Below, piece by piece: positions 24,175-36,598 of a stretch of 64,000 bases of DNA. Made by a program: the position numbers and the translations under genes. Source of the stretch: Alisma plantago-aquatica (Eukaryota; Streptophyta; Magnoliopsida; Alismatales; Alismataceae); contig OY856413.1 of NCBI GenBank assembly GCA_963693085.1, positions 108,121,501 to 108,185,500 of the forward strand. The letters run 5' to 3'. How positions within the stretch are numbered: the stretch's first letter is position 1; the number at the start of each line of letters is the position of its first letter. The notes under the pieces were generated by a model. That model saw nothing but the letters and a program-made list of their open reading frames with translations. It had not been told where the DNA came from and searched no databases.

Positions 24175-24569
24175 GGCAGATGGTAGTGTGTAACCTTCAT
24201 GTTCTAGCTGCCACCTATGTATATATAGGTGGTGGGGAATCACTAGGGTATGTAGGGATAGAATAGGAAAAGTAGTGTAGAAAATGGGTAGGGTTAGGTG
24301 ATCAACACGACTGTGGTGGATGTCCATGACCGTGGAAAGCGTTAGGTGGCATGGTCGTGGGTTAAGAACACAGTCGAGGTGTGAAATGGAATGGAAATGC
24401 TAAGTATATGTGGTGACCACGCCCATTGCAGGGAGCTACGGTCATGCTGGGTAAGGGGTACCATCGCCGTGTTGGAGGAGGAAGCGACATGTGAGGCAGG
24501 TTGGAGGTCGTCTTGTCTTCAGTTAACCACGGGCGAGACGGTCTTCAAGGGCCACATGCATGGTGAATG
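24175..24569 (-). repeat. Athila 5' LTR, middle part
   Basis: The Athila LTR resumes after element B and is cut again at GAATG by a copia solo LTR. It carries several copies of a (C)CACGACYGTGGTGG-like motif also present in the next part (26808-27000), which supports their being one LTR. Confidence 0.6.
24565..24569. repeat. Target-site duplication of the copia solo LTR, left copy (GAATG)
   Basis: GAATG before TGTTGG; repeated at 26803-26807. Confidence 0.9.
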
Positions 24570-26802
24570 TGTTGGTATGTATGCCCTGAGAGCCAATCAT
24601 GGGATGATTGGTGGGATGCATTAAGATTGATTTGATAAACATTAAAGGCAAGCTTCCAAATTCTTTCTGGTTCAGTCATATATATGAGATAGTGATAGAA
24701 CAGATTGAATGTCTAGAGAATTACAGTACTCAATGACGTATGCTTTCAGGTTAAGGACCTGAACGATGAGATCATATGGATGCTAAGAGTTTGTACATTC
24801 TTGTTATGTCCCTAGTCGGATGTCATTGTGGAAGGTAGATAGACAGCAATGACACACAAGACTAGATTGTAGTGTTGGTTGATGACAAAATCTCATTAGT
24901 TATGATATAGAGATATCAAACCAAACACATAGGTACTTGTTAGAGAACAAGTGTACCGGACAGACCCACCGTGAGTTTGACACATGGAACCATAAGATGG
25001 TAGTCACAGTCATTACTCACAGTGATGGTGGTGAGTGTGATTCTTAGACCTGAAATCACTGCACTCAACACATGTCGTTGGGCACACTTTGACATCATAA
25101 AACGCAGTCCTGAAACATGGGTTGTTATAAAGGTGATGATTGGGTGGCTTTGACACATGGGGCTTTTGAGGGGTGAGTGATAGATATGGGATTTGTCCCT
25201 CCTGAGGGAGTTTGATATCCAAGGCCACTTGATGAGTATGATTGAGATAGGCGTGCGCACGCATGTGGGAATCAGTATGTGATATTGATGTCATACATAT
25301 CTCCTTCAATCTACTCTGATATCAAGAAAGTGAATGAACGTTGACAGGATGACTGTTCCATGCCTTGAGTTCATTCGGGATATCAGTGACAAAGGAATTA
25401 TACATTCACTGTAACACCATTCACGGATTGTAGGATGAAAGTTGTTCTCCAACTTTCTACTTTCACTTGGGTAGCACTGATGTGTGACTAGGCACCGCTC
25501 TTTGCTTGTGAAATCATAAGTGTTATGGAATTTCACTGCCAACGTGAAGTGGACCTGCAGGGTCACACACTTAGGATTTAACCTGGAAGAGGAGTTTTGT
25601 CCACAAAGCAATGCTTAGATTGATTACTAAAGGAGTTTAGTAGTTCAATTAAACACTCAATCAATAGATAGCTCAGTATCATATGGTTCAAGGTGTTGGA
25701 CGCATTGATTGGAGTATCAGATTGATAGAAATCACATTTGACTGATTCTGCACAACCTGTACTCCCAACCGATTGGTTCAAGTGTTGAACCGGTCGGCTG
25801 AGGTTGCTGAACCGGTCGGCTCAAGTGTTGAGCCGATCGGCTCAAGCCCAGGGTGAAACGAGCGGTTCAAGTGTTGAACTGATCGGTTCAACTGGTGCAA
25901 CCAAGCAAGTTGGGAAAGTCAGGTCGGTGAGAATTTTCCTTGCATTTCACTTGCCCAATTTGATTGGAACAAGGATTGGTATTCGATACCAATTAGAAAC
26001 GAAAGTTGGAAAGTCAATCGGGAACTGATCAGGACCACGAACCGACCGGTTCAGAAGTGAACCGATCAGCTCATGGGTCCCAACTGATCGGTTGGTGCTC
26101 CAACCGACTGGTTCAGGTCCCCAATCGACCGGTTCAGGTTGCGAGTTGGTTGCTTTTTGTGGAAAAATCCCGAACCCTTCTACTCCTACTTTAGTCCCAT
26201 ATTGCCGGGCACAGAGAACCCTGTCCCATGACCCGCCTATATATATAGGGGTATTGGGGGCTTCTCAGAGTACAACTCAATGCAAGCCGGTTGCTTTGGG
26301 AAGTTGTCGTTCTCTCTGGTTTTGGTAACCGTGAGAGATCCCGAGCAAGTGCTTCCCGCAAAAGGGAGGTGCAGCAAGGGAAGGACAACTGCAGTTGCAA
26401 CTGGTAGTAGGAGAGTGTGTTGGCAACTAGTACATCAATAGGAGGGTGCGACTCCTTCCACTTCCTTGTGGGACAAGGAGAGTGGAGTTCCAGGTGGTCC
26501 GTGTGGACTACTACAGAGGCGGGAGGACACTGCCGCTTAGGAGGACAACTGTCATCCGACAGTCCGGTAGGAGGAGGAGTCGTCAGTCCCGGTGCGACCA
26601 GGAGCTGCAAAGACACCGTCCAAGACCGTAGTTGAAGACCGCGCATTCCGCGAGGTATTGTCGCCGAGCAAGCCTCGGGACAAGGTATGATTCCACAAAC
26701 CATCCTTTCCTATTATATAGACGTTGACGCGTTTCTCGGTATGGGTTGGGGGAGAAATTTTTTTGTTTCCGCTGCCTTCTCTGTCTCCCCTAAAACCCAA
26801 CA
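24570..26802 (+). mobile_element. Solo LTR of the copia B family (2.23 kb)
   Basis: Aligns end to end with the LTRs of element B, from TGTTGGTATG to CCCAACA. The GAATG duplications and the absence of internal sequence mark it as a solo LTR formed by LTR-LTR recombination. Its CCGATCGG array (25770-26140) and TATA box (about 26238-26247) are intact, so it could in principle act as a stray promoter reading to the right. Confidence 0.92.
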
Positions 26803-26807
26803 GAATG
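26803..26807. repeat. Target-site duplication of the copia solo LTR, right copy (GAATG)
   Basis: Direct repeat of 24565-24569. Confidence 0.9.
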
Positions 26808-27401
26808 GCCACAACTGTGGTCATTCACATGTAAAATAGACCACTTCTCTATTGACTTTGGGGAACTTTCTGCATAATTCCCACGACCGTGGTGGGAGGT
26901 CACGACCATGATGTCTTCAGTCAGCCACAGTCGTGTTGATGGCCACGACCATGATGTCTTCAATTGGCCATGACCATGCTAATGGTCATGACCGTGGTGC
27001 TTTTAGTGCAAAAGTACTGACATCCATGTGATTCCTAGCTTTAATTCCCACATGGTGGATGCCAATGGCCATACTGAGGTCTTCAGTACCAAAATTAACT
27101 TCAATCTTCATCGTCAATGGACTTCTTTGCTTGATGTCAAATATTGGCCAGTAGGGGTACGTTGAGGGAGATTCGGGGCCTTCTTTGGACCCCTCCATGA
27201 GTGGAGGAACCCTAGAACTCCTTCCTTCTCTCTCATCCATCCAAAGCATGGCCCAAGTACCTAAAAATAATGCAAAGAATGTCCATAAGTGCATTTGATA
27301 ATAATGCTCACATTAAGGAATTTAACTTGCATTCTACTATGTTTAGATGTGAATAAAGTACAAAATGGCACAAGATGGATCCCTAAAATAGGGTTGCATC
27401 A
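26808..27401 (-). repeat. Athila 5' LTR, distal part
   Basis: Ends on the plus strand at GGGTTGCATCA, so the minus strand starts TGATGCAACCCTATTTTAGG, a common start for Athila-type LTRs. It contains five or six copies of CACGACC(A/G)TG(A/G)TG between 26880 and 27000. The three LTR pieces sum to about 2.5 kb. The end is inferred, because the other LTR is off the window. Confidence 0.6.
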
Positions 27402-28299
27402 ATATCCCTCTCGAGTTTCCCAACTGAAGGGGAAGTAATCTAAGCTTCTTGACTAATTCCATGCATGTGAAGGGTGTTGTCCCTAAAAAATGAATATTAA
27501 ATTTGTTGTGTTACACTATACTTTAGAACCTTGTTGGTCTAAATTTCAAGACATCACAGGAAGATCAAGGAGTTTGTACTTCACTGGATCCCGCATAGAT
27601 CAACCCAATTGGCCATAAAAGTAGCCAGATTGACAGTCTGATAGTGGCATCAAGGGGGATGTCGTTGCTAACATGCAAGATACACCTCTCAGAGGGGAGA
27701 AGCATAAGGAGACCATTGTAATCCCTGAAGATTTTGTTTCTTAGAAGGTTATCCACAAAGCACATTAGAACCACCAACTTATGTTCCCTTTATGCCTCCA
27801 CCAAACATTGGATACACAATATGGTGGAAATATGTATGAATCACAAGATATGGATCTTCATATTGCAATTTTTCAACACCATTCTTCCCACACTCCATGT
27901 GGGGCCCTCAATAGCCTCAACTAGGGCCCTACTAGGGTCAACCATTCTTGAATACTAGGGCATTCTCAATCACTTTGTAAGTGAGTACATCCATCTTGAG
28001 TTCTGAAGAGTAGACCAATGGCAAAAAGAAGGAGGAAGAAGATGCATCCACAAAAGAAGATCCTAAAGCAGGATAAGAAAGTTAGCACCATAATAAAAGT
28101 TCATGAATATTACATGAATTGTCAAGGACCTATACCTACCCTACTTTCTTTTATCCACCTACAATCAGTACACAAGAGGAGAGTTTGGATTCCTACCACA
28201 GATATACAGAAAGCCTCCAATGACAATCAAACCACAAGTGATATAGGTGCTAGCTTCAATCCAGGAAGTTATTTTCCTAGAACCCAACATCATGGAGTC
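27402..28299. other. No recognisable gene
   Basis: AT-rich sequence between the Athila LTR and the Tat-type gag relic. Short frames at 27565-27777 (minus) and 28018-28311 (plus) have no family signature. It may be leader or LTR sequence of the element that owned the gag relic. Confidence 0.4.
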
Positions 28300-29511
28300 A
28301 CTCTTTCTTGAAATCCTATAGAAGATAAAAATAACTTTATGTAAAGAAGGATAGTGGGAAGACGTTCAAAAACTTCTACCACTTCCTAAACTCCGTGACA
28401 TGACAAAGTTCCATGAGTACTCCAAAAGGGAGATCTGGTGGATCACAGTAAGGAATACCACTCAGACATGGTAAACGTTCAAGATAATGTCAAACTACTA
28501 ATTTGATTCTTCCCACGAACCCTGATAGGTCCTACTTTAGAATGGTATAACATACAATACATGATATCCCTCAGCACTTGGGACAAGATGGATGAGAAGT
28601 CTTTTGATTAATATGGTTGGAATCTTCACCAAGTCCCCACCAACGAATACCTAGAGGTTCTACAACATCTGGCATAGGAAACTTCTCTAATTTCATTAGA
28701 TGACAGAGAGTGCTTATTGTCCAAATAGAGTTAAATCTCACAAATAAAAAGGCCCTTGACATAGTGATCAGAGCATCCATGTCGCTCCCCACACACATGT
28801 TATCTATTTAAATGTATAATACCTTCCTAGAATTGATACAAACTGGAGTCTACATTGATAATTCCACCGAAAGAGGGGTGTACCAGAACATAGACCTCAC
28901 CATTCATCCTCAATCTTCCTACATAATGACCAATCAAAAGTCCAAATGGACCAAGGCTTAGATAGCAGATTCAATGGTTGGATATGTACTAATTGTAGTT
29001 GGAAGCAACAAGTGACAATGTCTAACCATTCAAATATCACTACTTTAGGTTCCAATAGCTCAAGCAACTAGCACTGCAATTGACAGTAGCACCAGGCTTA
29101 GAAATCTCTGCCCCTCCTTAATACATGCCTCTGTAGTATTTCTGGCTTCCAAATAACTACTATGGGTATGTGCCACCACCATTTCAACTTCTTGCATTTC
29201 CAGTAGGGGCAAGCACCCCTCCTACAAAAAGAAACCTATGCCTTTAGAAGAACCAACAACCTTCACTCCAGAATCAATGGAACCTTCTAAACCAAAGAAG
29301 AAGTGCACTCCATTAGGAGCTTACCTTAACACTATCATTCTAGACATCAAGCATCTACTAATGTTTCCTGACATCAAGACCCTCCTAACCCCTTTCCCAA
29401 GTGCTACAACACCAACACCTTCTGTGACTTCCATCGGGCCAATGGATACTTGAAAATTGACTTCCTCATGCTCAATCATTCCCTACCATACATGATTAGA
29501 CCTGGTGTGGT
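28300..29511 (+). pseudogene. Tat/Ogre-type Ty3/gypsy gag relic
   Basis: A plus-strand gag heavily broken by stops and frameshifts. Readable landmarks in order are LPKLRDMTKFHEY (about 28381), DNVKLLI-FFPRTLIGPTLEWY (about 28485-28550), WDKMDEKSFD-YGWNLHQVPTNEYLEVLQ (about 28582-28665), KKCTPLGAYL (about 29302), and FCDFHRANGYLKIDFLMLNH (about 29420-29480). The last resembles the C-x2-H-x4-H gag/protease linker motif of Tat/Ogre elements. It would have been a particle protein. The right edge runs directly into element C. No LTR or pol of this element is identifiable, so it is an old fragment. Confidence 0.65.
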
Positions 29512-30353
29512 GATCGGTTGGAGGATCCAACCGATCGAATGGTGGCACCCAGACGACCGATCAAGGCGAGCAGGTCACTCATGTGATGAAATGATCAACT
29601 CGGACAACTATATCACTTCATCATGGACAGGTTGCATGTGATGTAGACCTAGATGACCGTGATTCCTCTTAGCTCGAGGAATCACCTTAGGATGGCCATA
29701 ATCATCATTTTTATCATTTTGCATGTTTTCTGTGGGATATAGCATGTATATGATATGTACTATGTATTGTGGTGATTGGATATGTATATGTACCTATAAA
29801 ACCAAATCCCTCATCTAAATATTAAGTCTCTTACGCCATCCATTAGAGGCACACATGAAAAACTTGATTGACCAAGCATAGGTTATGCCAAAGCGTGGTG
29901 CACCATCTATCTCATGGAAGTGTGAAGGGTAACATGTAGAATCTGCCAAAGCAGGGTGCATGTTTACCGTGTCAGCTTTTAGGTTAGACTTAACTGGTGA
30001 TTCTTAGAGCATCTAAGCCCAGAGGCACAGAATGTTCATGGCAAGATGTTGCACATGTTCATTCATCAAGAGTTGCATATGATGCAATTGCCATTATGAC
30101 CTACCTAAATAGTCAAGATTGTGGGCGATCAGCCAAAGCTGACTCATGACTTGATGAAATATGGATCTTGACCCACTAGAAGGTTGTATGCTGCAATCTT
30201 CCAAACTGATGGTGAGGGATATCAATTTGAACAAAAATAGTGGGAGCAATAATTAATTAAATTCCTAATTATATTGTCAACCTTTCAAATAAATCAAATA
30301 AGTCAAAATTGAGTTTTGGACTAAGTTGCATATATTTCCTTTTTGTAGTACAA

Positions 30354-31207
30354 ATGACAACAAACAACAATCACTTTTTACTGTGATCGATCCTTGAAAA
30401 GGACAAGCTGAATGGGACTAACTTCCATGACTGGTTTAGGACATTGAGAATTGTTCTCACTCAAGAGCGAAAGCTCTATGTTCGGGATATTCCAATTTAG
30501 AGGAACCTACTCCTACCACACCAAAGGAAGAAAGGGATGCTTATAAGAAGCATTCTGATGATGCCATTGATGCACAATGCTTGATGTTGTGCTCCATGAA
30601 CCGCGAGTTGCAGAGAAAACATGAGAACATGGGTTTCATTGAGATGATTCAACATCTCAAGAACATGTATGAAGATCAAGCACGACAAGAGAGATATGAT
30701 GTCTCTAGGGCATTTTTCAAGTGTGTCATGACAGAAGGAGATCCAGTTGATCCTCACATGCTCAAAATGATTGGGTATGTGGAGAACCTGACAAGACTAG
30801 GATTTCCCCTGAGCCAAGAGTTGGCTACTGACGTGATACTACAATCGTTGCTAGAATCCCACAATCAATTTGTGATGAACTACAACATGAACAACTTTGA
30901 CAAGTCGTTGACAGAGTTGTTGGGCATGTTGAGGACAGCCGAGGCACAGATGAAGAAGGACAAGCCTAAATTTGTGATGATGATCAACAATAAGAAAGGC
31001 AAGTCTAATCGCAAGGGAAAAGGCAAGGCTAAGAAAGGTTGTGATGCTAGCCAGCAGCCCAAGTCATCTTCAACTCTCAAGGCCAAGGGAGGCATGACCA
31101 AGAGAGGCAATTGCCACCACTATAAAAAGCCAGGACATTGGGAAAGGAATTGTCCACTCTATTTGGAAGAACTAAAGAATAAGGAGGTGACAGACGTCTC
31201 CACCTGA
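30354..31207 (+). pseudogene. Copia gag of element C (frameshifted)
   Basis: Same Gag as element B. From ATG at 30354 (MTTNNNH) it meets TGA at codon 11, as in B. Then KDKLNGTNFHDWFRTLRIVL runs on until a 1-bp loss near 30498 (ATTCCAATTTAGAGG against ATTCCAATTCCAGAGG in B) shifts the frame. The family frame is open again from before 30581 to the stop at 31207. The zinc knuckle reads CHHYKKPGHWERNC, with Tyr in place of the second Cys, so zinc binding is lost. It ends in VTDVST as in B. A defective copy of a particle protein. Confidence 0.85.
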
Positions 31208-33550
31208 AGGTGTCATGAAATAAACTTGTAACATTTTTGAGGTATATGATACCAAGATATAAAATGTAAAGCACTCAATAAATGGGGCAAGTGTTGCCAC
31301 CATAGATGGGGGTACTTTCATTTATTTTCACACTTGAAGGCATGTAATAGAGTTATGAACTGCTATTTCATATTTTCCAATGGATATAAACCCCTTAATA
31401 TTTGCTTATTATATGACAATGATGGCAATTAATAAAGTTGATGTTTCAATCTTTGTGGCAATGCCTTGTTTATCTTGAGGTACTTTCTATGCATAAGATA
31501 GAATGATACCTAAAAGTTATTGATAACTCAAACAATATAATTGGCATAAATCATGAGAAATTTATCTCTAGTTTCCATATGATGGATAAATCTAGACTCT
31601 TTTGGTTAGAGAACCAGAAAGAGACATGAATATCTTAGACATGATTAATCAATCTTCACTAGTGGTAGTGGGAGATTTATTATCCTATTAGGTATAATAC
31701 ATTTGATGTATTTAAATACCTATTAGAGTTAATGCTAATACTTCAAGTGGTGTTTAGAGAAATACCAATATGAATATCTTGAAGTGTTCAAGAATATCAT
31801 AGATGAAGTACGAATTTGGTAAAATGTTGATTCTTGATGAGATGAATGAATGAAATACTTGAACCAAATGTTTGATATCCTTATGAGTGATTATGATAAT
31901 GTATCATAGTGAACTCATGATTAAGGCATGGTGATGTCTAAATCAACAAGGAGTCATACTGTAAGAAGTTAGAGGATGATTATCAAATAACTAATTTCTT
32001 CTTAAATAAAAGAATATCCCACACTAATAAAGGACATTAAGAATCACAAAGGGTTGTGAATTCTTATATCCTTGACAGATACACCTCGATTATCTATATG
32101 ATGAGTTGGTCATGTGATGAATCAACTATCTAGATGAATATGAGGAACCAGATTTTGACTTATGGTTTATGACCATTACATCCTAAATAACTTCCATGTG
32201 AACCATAAGGTATGACCTTGATGGTAGCACCCATTGGGATGAAATCCAAAAGTGCGAATGAGTCTTAAGCGTTAAGACACATGGATAACATTTTGAGAAG
32301 GATGATGCTTGTTGATTGGAACTTAATGAATAATAGATTTGGCATACAAATAATAAAACCGCATTCCTATGAGGAATAAAACAAGGATGTGTACATGACA
32401 CAACCTATAACGTTTATGAATCCATTAATGCAAATAAAGTCTATAAGTTACAATGGACTAATCAATGTGATTGATTGAGTACAAGAAACTCAGAGTTGGA
32501 TCTTTACTTTGATAATATAGTCAAAGGGTTTGACTGATATGAAAAAGATAAAGAAGGGATCTATGATTTAGTGGGAGCATATTCACATTCCACATGTTGA
32601 TGTGAAATGAGATGTTCTATGAATGGAAATCCAAAGTGGAAATTATCTTTAAGGAAGATAAAGATGTTTCCTATGTAATAGGAATAGAGATCTATAGAGA
32701 TAGTTCTCAAAAACCTCTTGATATGAAAAGAGAAAGCATACATTGGCAATCTATATTGAAGGGTTCAATATACGTAGATTTAGTGGGAGAAAATTTGTCC
32801 ATGTTACATGGAGTTAATATCCCAAGTCCAAGTGTCCAATTCTTATGAAGAATGGGAAAACTAAGAATAGATATGGATCTATCATGTATGTAGTCATCCC
32901 ACTATCTTGCATGTATGGTCATAGCAAGAATAAAATGCATTCATCATCTTGTATGTAGGACATGACAATATGATGTGCTCATCCTGATAACTCGTATGTG
33001 GGACATGATGAGTGGATGTATGTCTAGTTCCAATAAAGGTTACAGGAATACCATAATAACTTGATAAGTACTTGAGAAGTACTAGTTCTATGGAAATAAG
33101 GAAGGGTTCACTATAAAGAGTTACACTGATGTGAACTTCCGAAAAGGGAAAAAAATTAATCACAAAATATATATGGGATATATAAAGTGAATGTTTGTTG
33201 ATAAATGGAAACGTTCCAATAAATTTGTTTAAAAGGAAAAGTCGAGTATCCATTATGGATCTGGAAGTTCATGAGATGAACTTATAGATATTCTGGTCAT
33301 TGATGACAAATAAGGAGTGCTTGGTCATGCAATGTGGCTAAAGGTTAGCAAAGGAATACTAGATCACATATTATGTTAACTCCATCTCATACATGCGATG
33401 TATAGTGAAGTGATGAGAGACATGCAGTTAATACCGACTTTAGCAAGGTGTTTCCACAACTCACTATGTCAGCACTAGAGTACATTAACATGTGGGACAT
33501 GTATTGAAGATCACTATGAATGTGATTCAAGGGTGATTGGCTCACAGTGG
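31208..33550 (+). pseudogene. Decayed copia pol remnant of element C
   Basis: Parallel to 19508-21924 of element B. The clearest piece is the frame 32612-32848, with DVSYVIGIEIYRDSSQKPLDM and WQSILKGSIYVDLVGENLSM, which resemble the RT connection region of copia Pol. RNase-H-like scraps follow near 33080-33150. No catalytic RT or integrase motif survives. A purine tract (GTGGAAGTGGGAGTC) ends the region at 33561. Confidence 0.65.
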
Positions 33551-35709
33551 AAGTGGGAGTCTCTTGGTATGTATGACCTAAGAGCCAATCATGGGATTAT
33601 TGGTGGGATACATTAAGATTGATTTGATAAACATCAAAGGCAAGCTTCCAATTCTTTCTGGTTCAGTCATATGAGATAATGATAGAACAAATTGAATGTT
33701 TAGAGAATGACAATACTCAATGAGGTATGTTTTCAAGTTGAGGACCTGAACGATGAGATCATACGAATTCTAAGAGTTTGTACATTCCTATTATGTCCCT
33801 AGTTGGATGTCATTGTGGAAGGTAGATAGACAACAATGACACACAAGACTAGATTGTGGTGTTGGTTGATGACAGAATCTCATTAGTCATGATTTGGAGA
33901 TATCAAACCAAACACATAGGTGCTTGTTAGAGAACAAGTGTCCCGGACAGACCCACCGTGAGTTTGACACATGGAACCATGACATGGTAGTCACATTTAG
34001 TTCTCACAGTGATGGTGGTGAGTTTGATTCTTTGACCTGAAATCACTACACTCAACACATGTCGCTGGGTACAATTTGACTTCATTAAACGCAGTCTTGA
34101 AACATGGGTTGTTATAAAGGTGATGATTGGGTGGCTTTGACACATGGGCTTTTGAGGGGTGAGTGATAGATATGGGATTTGTCCCTCGTGAGGGAATTTG
34201 ATATCCATGGCCACTTGATGAGTAGGATTGAGATAGGCATGCACACACATGTGTGAATCAGTATGTGATATTGTTGTCATACATATCTCCTCCAATCTAC
34301 TCTAAGATCAAGAAAATGAATGAACGTTGAAAGGATGATTGTTTCATGCCTTGAGTTCATTCGGGATATCAGTGACAAAGGAATTATTCATTCGCTTTCA
34401 CACCATTCACAGATTGTAGGATTGAAAGTTGTTCTCCAACTTTCTATTTCACTTGGGTAGCACTAATGTGCAACTAGGCACCGCTCATTACTTGTGAAGT
34501 CATAAGTGTTATGGACTTTCACTGCCAACGTGAAATGGACCTGAAGGGTCACACACATAGGATTTAACCTGGAAGGTGAGTTTATCCACAAATGATGTTT
34601 AGATTGATTACTAAAGGAGTTTAGTAGTTCAATTAAACACTCAGTTAATTGATATCTCAAAATCATAGTGTTCAAACTGTTGGACCAGATGATTAAGAAT
34701 AGCAGATTGATTGGAACTAAAATTGACTGATTTGCACAGTCTACTGTCCCAACTGATCGGCTCACACGGTTGAACCGATCGGCTCAGGTTGGTGAACCGA
34801 TTGGCTCAAGTTGTAAGTCGATCGACTCATGTGTCAATGAAATGATGGGCTCAATTGTTGAACCGGTCGATTAGAGTGACCAACCGAGATCATTTGGAAA
34901 GTCAGAAGACTCTTTTTGCAAAACATAGTTGTTTCACTTGTACAAATTCGATTTGGACAAGGACTAATATTTGATTAGTTGGAAAAAAACTTGGAAAGTC
35001 AATTTGAGTTGGACTAGGACCATGAACCGATCGACTCATGCTTGAACCGATTGACTCAAGTGTACCAACCGATTGGTTCAAGTGTGAAACGATCGGCTCA
35101 GGTCCCCAACCAATCGCTTCATGCTTGAAATGATCGGTTTGGCTGATGCAGTTGGTTGTTTTGTGGAAAATCTCGAACCCTCCTACTCCTACTTTAATCC
35201 CACATTGCCTGAGATAGAAAACCTTGTCCCATGACCCTCCTATATATATAGGGGTATTGGGAACTTCTCAGTAATAACAACTCAGAACACCAGTTGCTCT
35301 ACAAAGTTTTCGTTCTCTCTGGTTGTGGTAACTGAGAGAGCCCGAGCAAGTGTTACCCGATAAGGGAGGTACAACAAGGGAAAGACAACTGCAGAAAAGT
35401 GACTAGTTGTAGGAGAGTGTGTCGGTGACTAGTACACTGACAGGAGGGTGTGACTCCTTCTGATTCCTTGTGGGACAAGGAGATCGGAGTTCTAGGTGGC
35501 CTATGTGGACTACTACAGAGGCGGGAGACTTCTGCCGCTCGGACGACTTATGTCAATCTCGACAGTCTTGGTGAGACCGAGAGTTGCACAGACACCGTAC
35601 AAGACCGGAGGTGAAAATCACGTAAGACGTGAGGTAAAGTCACCGAGCAAGCCTTGAGATAAGGTATGCCTCTACAAACCATCCTTTCTATTGTATATAC
35701 ATTGACACA

Positions 35710-35722
35710 ATTCCTTTATTCT
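35710..35722. repeat. LINE target-site duplication, left copy (ATTCCTTTATTCT)
   Basis: Thirteen bases repeated at 40618-40630, on either side of the LINE. Confidence 0.9.
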
Positions 35723-35980
35723 TTTTTTTTATCAGTAAGCGTGCCTCCATCTATTCATATAAAAAAATGATTATAAGAGGGGATCTGATCCCAAAAATAA
35801 GACCTATCTATGGAGGGCTTTGTAATCACTATCTATTCTTCTCCACACACAAATAGTGGATGGAGTAACATTGTCAAATATAGTTTGATTTCTAGCTACC
35901 CAGATGTGGTACAAAATAAGGATCCCTAACAACTTAGAGTTGTTATCAGAGATCTGTAGCAGTTCTTCAAAGGAGCTCGT

Positions 35981-36598
35981 CTACCATGCCATTCTTCTCT
36001 TGGCTCTTCCCCATATTTCCAAGGTGAAGTTACATGACCAGAAGACATGGAATATATTCTCGGCCTGTCTAGTGCAAAGTCTACACCTAGTGGCCATATG
36101 GAAGCCTCTTCTCTGTAGGAAATCCTCAGTAACCAACCTCTTTTGTATAATTTTCCAGCAGGAAACCTTGATACGGTTTGGAGTAGCAGAACGCAACAAC
36201 CAATCAGCCCAATTCGCATGGGTGTGTTTGGTTCTGCACAGCTGCCAGACCCCTCTCATGGAGAATGTCTGTAAACCTTCAAATTGACATTCATCCTTTG
36301 ATTGAAGGGTAATAGTATTACATACAGCTCGGAGCTCCTCACAGCCTCTGACTTCTGGAATCAACCAATCACCATTAGAGATGATCGAGCTGAGTTGAGC
36401 GTCACTGCCCAGGTTGGTGCGTAACTTCAAAAGTCGCGAGTATGAAATAACATCCTCTAGAAAGGCCCCATTTACCCATGGGTCCAACCACAAAAATATG
36501 GACCTTCCATTGCTAATTCTAAATCTGACTAGAGGCAAAAAAAAATCTCTAGCTTTAATAATTTCCTTCCACATCCAGTTGTCAACTTGTTTGCTCAC
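35981..36598 (-). pseudogene. LINE ORF2 C-terminal zf-RVT region
   Basis: Matches the zinc-binding region found after RT in plant LINEs. It shows SIFLWLDPWVNG, then WADWLLRSATPNRIKVSCWKI, and a Cys/His group CRLCTRQAENIFHVFWSC (C-x2-C...H-x5-C). It is out of frame with the RT segment because of a frameshift near 36770. It probably helps RNA or DNA binding during target-primed reverse transcription. Confidence 0.8.

Larger units (their letters stand above)
1..27401 (-). mobile_element. Athila-lineage Ty3/gypsy retrotransposon, 3' end beyond window, interrupted by nested insertions
   Basis: This is the oldest layer of the left half. On the minus strand it reads 5' LTR (27401 down to 13458, in three pieces), primer site (13450-13434), short leader, gag (3738-2191), protease and reverse transcriptase (2190-1). 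The rest of pol and the 3' LTR lie outside the window, so the element's own target duplication cannot be tested. The lineage call rests on the protease-to-RT linker, which resembles Athila polyproteins, and on the primer site. Element A, copia element B and a copia solo LTR have inserted into it. Every coding part carries stops, so the copy is dead. Confidence 0.85.
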
